The notes under the pieces are model-generated. The model was not told the DNA's origin. It worked only from the letters and a program-made list of their open reading frames with translations, and did no database searches. Of a DNA stretch of 64,000 nucleotides, positions 10,826 to 21,731 are shown piece by piece. The translations under genes and the position numbers were made by a program. Within the stretch, counting starts at the first letter, position 1. Each line of letters begins with the position of its first letter. The stretch comes from Timema cristinae (Eukaryota > Arthropoda > Insecta > Phasmatodea > Timematidae). The stretch spans positions 50,947,894 through 51,011,893 of the forward strand of contig JBCFYV010000001.1 of the NCBI GenBank assembly GCA_039000515.1. The letters run 5' to 3'.

Positions 10826-12421
10826 TTTAAATATGAAATTTTGCGTGGACACTCTTTAAACATAGTCCAAGTGGTAGGAATCAAATATTAAAATAATATT
10901 GCAATTTGTTATGCAAGTAAGCCTCTTTGCAGGTATGTATATTAAACCCCAGGGTTAAATTTTATTAAAATTAAAAAAAAAATCCTTAGGATTCAAAATT
11001 TAAAATGGTGGCTATTTTGAAAAAAATATATTCTGATTAGATTAGTTTGGCTAAATTGTTGAGTAAGGCATCACTTTCAACTAATTTCTAAGTCATGAAA
11101 ACGATGAAGACTATTTTTAATATATCTGATTGAAAACAATTTGTAATTTTAATTATTTCTCAATTTGGCTTTCGATTTTCAAGTTTTAAATTTTAGTTTG
11201 GCTTATTATCATGTGAAACAGCATTCCATACTAGTTTGGCACCTCTGAGCACGATGGTATTCTGCTAAACCTGAAACTAAAATAAAAATAATATGAACCA
11301 TTTTAATTTCTTACATTTTACAAACACTACCCGTGCCATCCACAACAACCAACAAGGTTTGTCGTCAGCTCATATTGTTTTGCTGTGAATTATCATTGTT
11401 CATTTTAGCTAATGATTGATTTTTTAATGTAACAAAGTCAGAACATGCCTTCGGTTTATTGCTGATGCTCTTCATTCCCTGTTAACTGAAAGCCATCCCA
11501 TCTCAGAAAAAACCATCCCTACACAGGATTGGTTTATAAAGCCATCTAAAATTTCCCCAAACTTCTACTTCTATCTTCAAGTACTCAACCTAATAAACCA
11601 TATCCTAGCTTTTGTTAGATATCTTTGGCATGAGGACTACCAGTTGTTTAAAGAATACCTAAAAATAACACAATGGTTCTTCCATTTTGGTTATTTCCAT
11701 TATGCTCGTTGGTTAAGCGTCCACATGAAGGATCTTGAAAAACTGCTGGCCCTTTAATTTACCAACAACTCAATCTTAGTAACTTTGTTATAAGAAAAAC
11801 ACACAAGTCCTTCTCTGTTTTAGCACTTTACCAAGCTCCTGATTAGCACAATGCTGAACTAAAGGGAAGCGGTGGAGCAATTAGCCCTTTGCAAAATCCA
11901 ATTGCACTGCGACATTAGATAATTGCTGGGCCTGAAGCACCCTGATTTGTTTCAGAGTTTAGCGAATAATTTTATAGTCAAAGAGTTTCATCACCATGAA
12001 CCGTATGAGTCTTATCAACGGAAATTTGTGATGATTATTATGGAATGATGTGTCACATGATAATAAACCAACTTAAATTTTAAATTTGAAAATCATACAT
12101 GATTTTGAAAAAAATAATATAATAGGGGTAATCTTTAATGGGACATTTTTAAAGTTCACCAACTTTTTCAGTGCTAAAAATAAGTTGGAACATATACTTT
12201 ACCCGAAAATACAACCAACACATTTTTTTTAAATTAAAAGGTATTTTTTCAAAATGACCGCCATTTTGAATCCTAAGAGAATCTTTTTTTGATCCCTTTC
12301 TAAAATTGACCCCTTGGATCTATTTTCCTTTCCTGCAAAGTGGATTGCTTGTTTAACAAAGTGCAGTATCATATCAGCTACCACCTGGACTAACGTAGAC
12401 CAAACGACGTGTGTAGTTTTA
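10826..12421. mobile_element. Fold-back (long-TIR) element in cathepsin intron 4, right copy
   Basis: Mirror copy of the left-arm fold-back element. It lies between exons 5 and 4 of the minus-strand cathepsin copy. Confidence 0.65.
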
Positions 12422-13019
12422 AAAAAATCTAATGTGAGACTGACTTCTTAAACCACGTGAACAATGGTTATTATCCTGGATATAATTTGCTATTGAATAT
12501 ATTATTCATTTGATTTCTGTTTAACTTGAGCCCCAAGGGAATATATATAATAACTACAAATTCAAAGATAAATTACAAGAAATATTCAATTTGAAACTTA
12601 CCTTTCCAGTGTATGGTAAATGGGCCTCAGGGTTGATTCCCTGGCTGAGGATGTAGTTAAAAGTATGATGTAGGGTTCCACTGTCGCAACCCTTGAGACC
12701 GTACTTGGAGGAACAGTCGATGACGTTTTGCTCACTCAGGGAGATCAGTTTTGGATAGGACAAGCGCACCTGCGATTCCACTGCTGCAACCTGTCAAACA
12801 TTCACTTTATAACTTGACATTTTCCGACAGTTTGAAAGCTACTAAAACAATAGTCCCTTATTCATATACTTCGCAAATATGTTTAATAAAGTTGATACGT
12901 TCATTAAACCAATATATCTTCCCAAAGAGATGAATTATGTTTGCGGAGCGGTTAAATTCGTAACTTTTTCAAATAACTTTTAAAATGAGTCATCCTGAAG
13001 GGATTATAGCTTTACTCAC

Positions 13020-13222
13020 TGCACTGAAAGCCCACCAAGCCCCACAATCTCCTGGTCCTTGACTTCTGTGACGAAGCCTTCTTCTACCCAGTTCAGGTAT
13101 ACTGAGCGTGGTGGTATCGTTGTGCTGCTGGAGGCGACTTTGGGACTGCGGGCGACTTTGGAACTACGGGTGACATTCGAGTGGCGGATGGTTGGCTTGT
13201 TCTTCATCCGTTCTTCACGAGT
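13020..13222 (-). pseudogene. Cathepsin exon 3, right copy, with 1-bp deletion
   Basis: 203 bp, mirror of 5588-5791 minus one G in the GGGAG run encoding QG. As written, the frame runs through the linker and VTEVKDQ and then leaves the protease frame. The TGG TGG codons at the active site are present, so the Cys-to-Trp change is shared by both arms. Confidence 0.85.
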
Positions 13223-14966
13223 CTGAAACAATGACAAGTTTACTGTACAACAAGTATAAGCCGTTTTAATGCAAAAAAAATTAAGAAATATACTAAACGG
13301 ATGTTTATAAATTAATTATATTAAAATGTTCAGACGAGGTCGCTCGGTCAGTGTAGCTCAATCACAGCCTGATGCCATGGAGTTTTTTTAATTCTTTTAT
13401 TATATATAAAACTAATGGAACTAAATGAGATTCAAAATAAGACTCTTTATATGTGTTTGTAAACGTCTTTGTTACACATATTTAGTCAAACTATTATTCC
13501 CTTGCTAATTTAAATATATTTTAATTATCAAGTTCCCTCTATTCTGGCTATATAATAGACGTACCTTGTCAGCGAACTTATTGACTGCCATCTTGAAGCT
13601 GACCAGTCCTTGCTCGTACAACTTGTTATGTTCTATGATCATGTTCCGGTTTTCTTGGAAGATCTGGAAACGAGAGCTTTCTTCTTCGGCATTGTTGTAC
13701 TGCTTCTGGTGTTTAGTCTGGAATTAATTATATTTATAATAATATCATCTGACAGCATATTTGTGTCTAGGTCTTTATAATTATTTAGTTTAAAAAGCTA
13801 TCGCTGAATGATTAATTTGACAACTATGGTCTACTATCTTAGAAATTGTTTTGGAAACAAAGAAATCGCATGGCGTAACATTTAATGGTGTACAGTCCAG
13901 AGAGAAAAAAAAGAGAGAAGTTGATTATAGTAAATAAATTGGCTTCAACTCTAATCAAATAACAGTGACACAAGGAATGTATGTGAATACAATAGCGCCA
14001 ACGCTGTGTTTAAAATAGAAAATAAATTTGTTTCAGTAATCCATAAAATCAAGTTATTATGGGAAAGAAGGAATACATCCATTGAATGAAGTATAAGTTA
14101 AGGAGCTTATGATGATTTCACCTTCACAAAATAAAATATCCAAAAGAAAATGTTTCAGTGAATACAAAAATATAGTAGAAAATAAAATACAATAAAAAAA
14201 GGTTAATAACATGATAAACTTTTTGAGATAAGTTGACCAGTATTTTTTTATTTTTCATATATCATTTTTATAACACAAGGCATTCAAAAGAAGACCAACC
14301 TTTTAAAACAAAGATAGAAATTTATGTATTTATATAAATGGTGTTTAGATTTGTTTGGGTACGTTATAAAAATGTATGAGTAGCTATAAATAATCATTAG
14401 TTTTAAACAAAAGATATATAAAAACGTAACCTTATTATGCTATTTCCCACTAAGCTAATGTACAAAATTTGGGTTCATTCAAAAAGATTCATACTTGTAA
14501 TTTGACACCAAAATAAATTATCCCTACCGACTCCTTGATTCCTTATTCTTATGGTGCCTAAATATTTTGGCATTGAAAGCACAATCAATATATTTAATGA
14601 TTTACCTTATTGAACCAATACAAACAAAATCATTTCAGGAAATTCGGTAGGATGTATGAAAATGAAATACGTATAGAAAGAGGTGGCCATTTTCTTTACT
14701 GTCATTGAATGATACGAGTCATCGAAATTGTATCAGATCGGAACGGTCTTTATTCAAGATTTTATTGAAACTAAACACACCATAGCAGTATAAGGGGGAG
14801 TTTAGTGTCAAAGCCCCTACAAAATGACAAATTACCTAAATTATACATTGGATATTTTATATAATATACAGAGATAAAATCAAATTAATTGCCCTTCATT
14901 ATGACCGAGTATTGTTAGTGAAAGAAATCTGGCAACATTGTGTCTTTAAGGAGTGTCGTGAATATT

Positions 14967-16140
14967 TACTGTGTAAAGAACCTTGTTATTGTTTCGACTA
15001 TATACACTATTTATACTGTGTAAAGAACCTTGTTATTTTTTCGACTATAGACACTATTTATACTGTGTAAAGAACCTTGTTATTGTTTCGACTATAGACA
15101 CTATTTATAATGTGTAGATAACCTTGTTATTGTTTCGACTATATACACTATTTATACTGTGTAAAGAACCTTGTTGTTGTTTCGACTATAGACACTATTT
15201 ATACTATGTAGAGAACCTTGTTATGGTTTCGACTATATACACTATTTATACTGTGTAGAGAACCTTGTTATTGTTTCGACTATATACACTATTTATACTG
15301 TGTAGAGAACCTTGTTATTGTTTCGACTATAGAAACTATTTATACTGTGTAAAGAACCTTGTTATTGTTTCGACTATATACACTATTTATACTGTGTAGA
15401 AAACCTTGTTATTGTTTCGACTATAGAAACTATTTATACTGTGTAAAGAACCTTGTTATTGTTTCGACTATATACACTATTTATACTGTGTAGAGAGCCG
15501 TGTTATTGTTTCGACTATAGACACTATTTATACTGTGTAGAGAACCTTGTTATTGTTTCGACTATAGACACTATTTATACTGTGTAAAGAACCTTGTTAT
15601 TGTTTCGACTATAGACACTATTTATACTTTGTAGAGAACCTTATTATTGTTTAGACTATAGACACTATTTATACTGTGTAAAAACCTTGTTATTGTTTCG
15701 ACTATAGACACTATTTATACTGTGTAGAGAACCTTGTTATTGTTTCGACTATAGACACTATTTATACTATGTAGAGAACCTTGTTATTGTTTCGAATATA
15801 TACACTATTTATACTGTGTAAAGAACCTTGTTATTGTTTCGACTATATACACTATTTATACTGTGTAGAGAACCTTGTTATTGTTTCGACTATAGACACT
15901 ATTTATACTGTGTAGAGAACCTTGTTATTGTTTCGACTATATACACTATTTATACTGTGTAGAGAGCCGTGTTATTGTTTCGACTATAGACACTATTTAT
16001 ACTGTGTAGATAACCTTGTTATAATTTCGACTATAGAAACTATTTATACTGTGTAGAGAACCTTGTTATTGTTTCGACTATAGACACTATTTATACTGTG
16101 TAGAGAACCTTGTTATTGTTTCGACTATATACACTATTTA
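14967..16140 (-). repeat. 47-bp minisatellite, about 25 copies (right arm)
   Basis: Mirror of 2671-3845 with the same length and the same order of variant copies, in intron 1 of the right cathepsin copy. Confidence 0.95.
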
Positions 16141-17311
16141 AACATTTTTCGTCAAGCGTTGGTTACATAATTTGTGTTTTAAAACCCATAAAAGTATCCA
16201 CTATTGGAAAGTAGACCAATTTTGGTTTTTGCTATTAATTCTCTGTGATAAAACTAGAATGAAATCTAGTTAATGAAGAAGGGAAACCATTCTAGATTTG
16301 TCACAAACCCAACATTTGAAAATCTGTTAGATGCTAACACTAGGGATTGATAGTACAATGGTTGTTGGCCAACTTTTTGTACTACCTGGCAACTTATGTC
16401 ACTTTAATCAATATGTTAAACTGATAATTTTCAAGTATGTCGTCACTCTTTAAAATACTTAGTGATAAAACAAAACAATGTTCAATGCCAAATGAAATTT
16501 GTTTGTTATCTACTAACCAATTACTAGAAAGATCCAGTATATTGAACGATTATGATTTTTTTTAAATCGTCCTGAAATTTTTAATTATAATTTCAAGGTC
16601 TTACATTAAAACAATTAAAAACCATAGCAATTTAATCCCTGGAATGGCGTAGCTTTATAAAATTATGAAAATATTACCTATTACGAAAATGTAATAAGTT
16701 TAACTGAGCCAATCAGGTTTAATGGAATGCTCCAATCAATATCCATATTTAGTTAGGAGTACATTAAATGTACATATCCCCTTAAAACCTCGAGATGAAT
16801 TTCTTTAATATTAATCATAATTGTAATAGTTTGTACATACGATAAGATAAAAACAGTCCTGTAATCATTTAGTTGTCAATGATTAAACTAATTTTACCAT
16901 ATGCTTTCTTAAATATAATTTACTCTTAGGTCGTAATTTGTGTGTGTGATGAGTTTAGAGTTCACTATTTGTAAATCAATTTTTGTTCGTTGTTTGAATT
17001 GCTATCTATTGGTTGTGTGCTCTAACAATAATAGTTCTAAGTTTGTTGTTGCCTCTACTCTATAGCACAGGGTTGAGAAACATCTTTTTCAAAATAGACA
17101 CAACTGTGGCGAATGAGAAGTGAAATTCGCCACATCATGTAAAAATTGAGAGATTAGGGTGCTCAAACGAGTATTTAAATCAACACACTGTTTGAATAGG
17201 AGCATTCAAAATACGTAAACTTTAACTATTCAGTTACAATTGGTTTGAACACAATTAAAACCGTCCAAATAGAAAATGTAAAACAATTTAATGTGAAATT
17301 TGGCAGTTCTT

Positions 17312-19259
17312 TTATTTGGCAAGTTGCAGGAAAATTGGTGTAATGTCTGAACTCAATGCATATCTTAATTCCGCCTCCAGATTGATATAAACAATTTGAG
17401 ATCTGTGTTTATACTTGATGACTCTCATCGTAGAGAACGTCGATTCATACAACCACGATGATCCAAACATGGAAAATAATTTTGAAATGCCCGATTTCAA
17501 AGTTGGGGGATTGTTGTCAGTTAGAATAGATTTCCACATATCCGTGACTGAAGAATTCAGATAAATTTTCAAGTGTTCCAGACTGTGAAGAGAAAGCAAA
17601 TCATCTTCAAATCCACGCTTGTACAAAGAAATAAGGGTGAAGATAGCTTTGCTTGTATTTGTAATATCAAAGTGGAATAGATCACGCAATAATTCTAATA
17701 CTAATTTGAAGGCATTGAAATCAGAGAAACGCGACTCAAATTTCTGGGTCAGGTTTTAATATAGTTTAAGTAGAATTCCCGCTTCACGTCAAGTAAAACA
17801 CACTCCTAATTTTTTTTAAAAATATAGTTAGGTTCTCAAAATGGGTCAAATTGCCCCTCCGAATTTATATAAGAATGAAATACAGTTTTGACTTGAATGC
17901 TTGAATATTTTAACCTTTCCCTGCAGCTTCACGTTTGATTAATTCAAGTGAGCCATGATGTCACACAGAAAATGTAAATCACACTGCCAAGAAGAATTCT
18001 CAATCTCAGAAAATGTTTCTATCTAAAGTTTCTCAATAAGAAAATCCAGAATTTGAGGAAGCAAATAGGTAAAACATTTCAGAACCTTTCTTATGTTCAA
18101 CCATCTCACATTTGCATAGTCAGTGAAATCTTCGAAATCACAGTCACCACATTCTTTCAATGTCTCAACAAACTGTCGATTGATGAGGGAACTTACACTT
18201 TGGATGTAATTTACAATTTTCACAACCATATCCATCATCGTTTTCAACGTGTCGGTTTCAAGCATCTGAGCCACACAAATTCTCCTGATACAGAATACAA
18301 TGGAAGGAGGACAATTTGTTTTAAACACCATTCTCACTCAAATGCTGCTTCAAACGAGAAACAAATCCTGACTTACTTTCAATCATTGCAGGTGCAATAA
18401 TAATATAAGCTAGATAATAGAAGCTAGTTTTTCAGATCCAGAACACATTTTTTTGATACTTCAAAAAAGTTTTTAGTATATCAAATAGCAAGTATGGCCT
18501 CGGAATCCACAAATTTTAAGGTTTTCTTCACGAATTGTAAGATCGGGAAGCACAAACCATATCCAAAATATTAATTGCGTCGTATCTGTAAAATCGGTTG
18601 ATCCGTCCAGTGCTAAGGAAAAACACAGTCATTTAATTGTTCAAGTAATTGCTAGTCTAAGTTTTTAGATAGTTCCAGCACTCGGCGAACAACTGTCCTG
18701 TGGATTATCTGCAAATTCTGCACTTTTTGGAGAATATCACTCTTCACCTTAGATTCGTAGTTTTCCATCAAAGTTTATATCACCGTGATAAAATCTTTCA
18801 CTATCTCTGCATTGGAAAATTGTTTCTTTTTCCAAGCCAAAATTCAGGCTGCTTTATAACTAGCTAACGTCACCAATTCCTTCGACAAAAGAAACTGTTT
18901 CAGGCTTATCTTCTGATCTTGGAACTGTGATTTCAAACGGGCATTTTCACTGACACGATAACATCCATCAACTGGACATTTATTGTTGAATTCACTGTGA
19001 TTATTTTGAAAATGTTTCTTCAAACTGTCTGCTTTGTTCTCAATGAAACTTTTTGCACAGGAGGCACACGGGATTTTAATTTACTTGCGTCACTACGAAT
19101 TTTATCTCCCAACTTTCTTGAAAATTTCACGTTACGCTCTTCTATTCTCTTTTTCTTTTTACCACTAGGTTCCGAATCAATAAGTTTTTCTGCCTCACTC
19201 ACCTCAGCACTATCACCTGCTGTTGGTTCACTTCGTTTTAGAATCACCCACTTATCCAT
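17312..19259 (-). pseudogene. hAT transposase pseudogene, GTF2IRD2/ZBED5-like
   Basis: It starts at an ATG at 19259 (MDKWVILKRSEPTAG, basic KKKKRIEERNVKFS). A one-base shift near 19060 leads into a zinc-finger-like region (CASCAKSF...KKHFQNNHSEF) and then SENARLKSQFQ and LVTLASYKAA, a TGA where the family has Trp or another residue, and WKKKQFSNAEIVKDFITVI. Downstream are the LALDGSTDFTDT, FHCILYQENLC, VRWLNIRKVLKCF and hAT dimerisation (FGSSWLYESTFSTM) blocks. At least three stops or frameshifts are visible. An active hAT transposase cuts and pastes the element through a DDE site; this copy cannot. The protein family also has domesticated members in vertebrates, but the decay argues against that here. 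Confidence 0.85.
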
Positions 19260-19514
19260 ATCTCAAAAAGAATTTGTGAGAATTTTAAAATAACAGTTTT
19301 TTTGTAAAGAAAACAAACCGAGAAAATTGTACACATGTATCAGGTGAAAACGCGCCTTGTAATGTAATTGATTTGCCCCTGAAAAGTATGTGAAAGCATT
19401 GACAATAATATCGTCCTAATTTTATAAACGTATTTAATTTTATTTAAATTATGTAGTATATTAAATGGCGCTTAAAGCACTTCTTATTCTAAGAAGGCAA
19501 AAGCCACTGGACCG

Positions 19515-19530
19515 TGACGTCACGCACGTG
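19515..19530. promoter_or_regulatory. CRE palindrome next to an E-box
   Basis: TGACGTCA (19515-19522), a perfect cAMP-response/ATF site, is separated by two bases from CACGTG (19525-19530), a perfect E-box. On the minus strand it lies about 30-50 bp after the TATA-like run, near where transcription of the hAT transposase would begin. Chance occurrence cannot be excluded. Confidence 0.35.
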
Positions 19531-19555
19531 ACACCAGTCAAGTCAGGTTGACAAT

Positions 19556-19715
19556 ATATATATATATTTCAAATAATAACTTCCTCTTCTCGAAGGTTCG
19601 AAGAGAGATTTTAAAATGTAACTTGAGTCATTTTCCGGCTCTCGAAGCTTCGAGTGACACAGAGATGTTTTTGTCTTGTATTTTGTTTTTCTAAACTAAA
19701 CCTTCTCGAAGCTTC
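19556..19715 (-). promoter_or_regulatory. Heat-shock-element cluster and TATA run upstream of the hAT transposase
   Basis: Two perfect three-unit heat shock elements of form TTCnnGAAnnTTC lie at 19703-19715 (TTCTCGAAGCTTC) and 19587-19599 (TTCTCGAAGGTTC, followed by another GAA). Between them is the palindrome CTCGAAGCTTCGAG at 19641-19654. On the minus strand these are followed by an (AT)n TATA-like run at 19556-19571, and the transposase ATG is about 300 bp further on. Spacing and order resemble an hsp70-type promoter. Function is inferred only. Confidence 0.6.
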
Positions 19716-20183
19716 CATGAGCAAGTAATATATACAAAGAATGGTGCAACGTAAAGGCAGTTGGCAGTTGGTGTCCAATACTGACAGAACTCACTTGGCG
19801 TCCAGCAACACCTGTCCGCGCCTCATACAATAGGCCGCGTATATATTTCAACTACATGATCTATTTTCACATTAAATAAACAGATTCAGAAATAAAAAAC
19901 ATGTCAAAATAATAAGTGTTTATTAATTAGAATTCTTCAATTGGCGTCCATCGCGGCAGTAAAATATCAGAACAACATAATTGGCGCACAACGAAGGGAC
20001 CCGTAATTCCAGAACGTTACAGCCTCTTAAAATGTTTGTTATTACTTATTAGACAGCACCCGTTCAAGGTTAGGGCTAGACTAAATTGCAAGAACGAAAA
20101 TCAGTAAGGGAGCGAATGGACCCTAATTACTGTGAAAAGTTAAACAGAATAGGAGCCACGAGTGACATTTCCCCTCAAGGTGC

Positions 20184-20262
20184 TTTTACACGAGGCCAGT
20201 CGATAGGCAAACTCAAATGGAGTCAGTCTACTACTGCCAGTTTATCAACTGGCCTCGTGTAG
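20184..20262. repeat. Short hairpin repeat within the hAT element
   Basis: TACACGAGGCCAGT at one side and ACTGGCCTCGTGTA at the other, with partly paired TAGGCAAAC / GTTTATCA next to them, form an inverted repeat with a loop of about 35 bases. Possibly a small MITE nested in the hAT element. Confidence 0.5.
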
Positions 20263-20612
20263 TTGCGGCTTCATAACGCAATCCATTTCTAGGAAAGGAG
20301 TTTTCCTTCTTTAAAAACCCAGCCCACAAAGTCATTTCTCATTAAAACGCAGCTAGTTCTTCAATATAGCCCTTCGAATTGTTGGTAAAAATGTGGAGGG
20401 GAATATTGCATGGCTGTGTTGTATCTATGACTTATTCCTAAAGTGGAATTCTTCCAATGATATACAGTAAATATCAAGTTACAACATCGGTCTCACTATC
20501 AGGAAAACATTTTTTTTTGTGAGAGCTAGCAAACTCAGATTCGCCACACTTTTATAGACAATTCGCCACATGTGGCAATCGGCGATGGGGTTTGCCCACC
20601 CCGGCTCTAGCA

Positions 20613-21626
20613 GATATATGGTGAAGTAGAGTCTGCCATTTGTGGATACAACACAGAAATTTCATTAGGGCAGTATATTTGAGAAATGTCCGAATAGAGA
20701 CCATTCAATCGTCTCCTCTGTACATTTGATCAGACTATGAAGTTTTAAATGTGTATGGTTTGTGGCAATATGAGTTAGCGCTGTGATAATTGCATATCGT
20801 CGTGAATATATTAACAACTGGCTTTTATTATTTTAGACAAGCAGTTTAAGAGAACCTTAGTATAGTCTGGATAAATAAATTCTTTTCTATTTCCATCCGT
20901 GATTAATAATTGAAATAGATAATATAATTACTTTAAATGTGAATTTGGAAAAAATATGGGGGCGGGGGGGGGGGGGGGAGCGGAACACTCAACTGTTTGT
21001 GTTATTTTGATATTATACTAACACTTTTTGGTATCAATGCACGATTTCTGAAACTAAAAAGTAACCAGAACCCTATACCTCATATATTGCCATGTGCTAT
21101 AATATTCAACGAAGAAAAACACATTCACTTCAGTGACCGTGTAGTCTAACGCGCTACTCTCGCAGTATACTGGACTGTCGATAACGGGGAGATTGAGGTT
21201 CGAAGGTTCGAATCTCGGTTGGGCGCACTGAAGATATTAAAAAAAAAAGTTTTCTACCCTCCTCCACGCAGATGTGGGTACACTTCCTTTAAATATAACC
21301 TGCCTAATCTTTAAAACCATTAGCGTGATTAGTACATGAGTTTATAACCCAAACGGTTAGTAAACCCCTGTGCTAGAAAAAAGAGGAAGACACAACATTA
21401 TATATTCACCAATACGACATTAGTCTACATTTCAAGACCGTCTGTATAGTAAGCCAACTTAAACTTCCCTACAGATTATTTCACCCAGTTAAGTTTATAT
21501 TGCATTAAGCTGTAAAACATATGAATATTATTATAGTATTTTAAAAATAAAATAATAATAAAAATATGAACGAAACTTAACAAGTACAGTAGTTTGTTAA
21601 TTGAATTTGTAAACAATTTATTTTAC
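20613..21626. other. Remainder of cathepsin intron 1
   Basis: Contains a poly-G tract (about 20957-20979) and a group A SINE (21128-21372). No coding sequence seen. Confidence 0.6.
21128..21372 (+). mobile_element. SINE group A, near full length
   Basis: tRNA-like head with GTGTAGTCTAACGCGCTACTC and box-B-like GGTTCGAATC, a body with TCCACGCAGATGTGGGTACAC, and the shared tail TTATAACCCAAACGGTTAGTAA...GTGCTA. The tail is degraded compared with other copies. Confidence 0.7.
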
Positions 21627-21731
21627 CTTGAAAAGAGCCCAGTCAGAGTGTAGAAGTTCTTGGGATGTTGAAAAGGCGGTAACTTGAGCGATCGTCACCA
21701 GTAGCGCTGTCAGCGCTAATACGATCTTCAT
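21627..21731 (-). CDS. Cathepsin L-like gene, exon 1: signal peptide and start of propeptide
   Basis: 35 codons read from the ATG at 21731 to a GTAAAA donor: MKIVLALTALLVTIAQVTAF followed by STSQELLHSDWALFK. The first 18-20 residues are a textbook secretory signal (Lys at position 3, Leu/Ala/Val core, small residues before cleavage). The rest is the start of the I29 propeptide (WxLFK), which joins in phase 0 to exon 2 at 13717 (TKHQKQY). It lies outside the assigned palindrome arm. Directly upstream is an AT-rich 5' region with a weak TTTTTAAAAT about 50 bp before the ATG. Confidence 0.88.

Larger units (their letters stand above)
9692..18810 (-). repeat. Right arm of the giant inverted repeat
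   Basis: This is the reverse complement of 1-9120. The arm probably continues to the right, but its partner sequence lies upstream of base 1, so the outer boundary cannot be seen. It carries the same hAT end, 47-bp minisatellite, cathepsin exons 2-5, fold-back element and SINE heads in mirrored order. Confidence 0.95.
17068..20604 (-). mobile_element. hAT (Charlie-like) DNA transposon with 8-bp target duplication
   Basis: 3.5-kb element in the first intron of the cathepsin gene. The ends are CAGGGTTGAG at 17068 and, in reverse complement, CCGGGGTGGGC at 20604. The flanking 8-mers are CTATAGCA (17060-17067) and CTCTAGCA (20605-20612), an 8-bp target duplication with one mismatch, as expected for hAT. 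Subterminal TTCGCCACA motifs occur near both ends (17107-17134 and 20540-20572). It carries a decayed transposase (17312-19259) and, upstream of that, a heat-shock-element cluster. Confidence 0.8.
10245..21731 (-). pseudogene. Cathepsin L-like gene, right copy: exons 1-5, frameshifted and without active Cys
   Basis: Minus-strand gene with coding exons at 21627-21731, 13565-13717, 13020-13222, 12602-12790 and 10245-10410. Splice phases are 0,0,0,0, with a phase-1 exit from exon 5, identical to the left copy. Exon 3 is 203 bp against 204 in the left copy: one G is missing in the codons for KDQG, so the frame is lost just before the active site. Where the frame is restored by comparison, the catalytic Cys position is Trp, as in the other copy. 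Intron 1 is 7.9 kb and contains a hAT element, a SINE and the 47-bp minisatellite. The last exons (His and Asn catalytic residues) are absent before the central gap. The single-base loss could be a sequencing or consensus error, so true inactivation by frameshift is uncertain; loss of Cys is not in doubt. Confidence 0.85.

Noticed and set aside
20957..20979. Poly-G tract as a possible G-quadruplex regulatory element
   Set aside because: A single homopolymer in an intron; an expanded mononucleotide run is the simpler reading.
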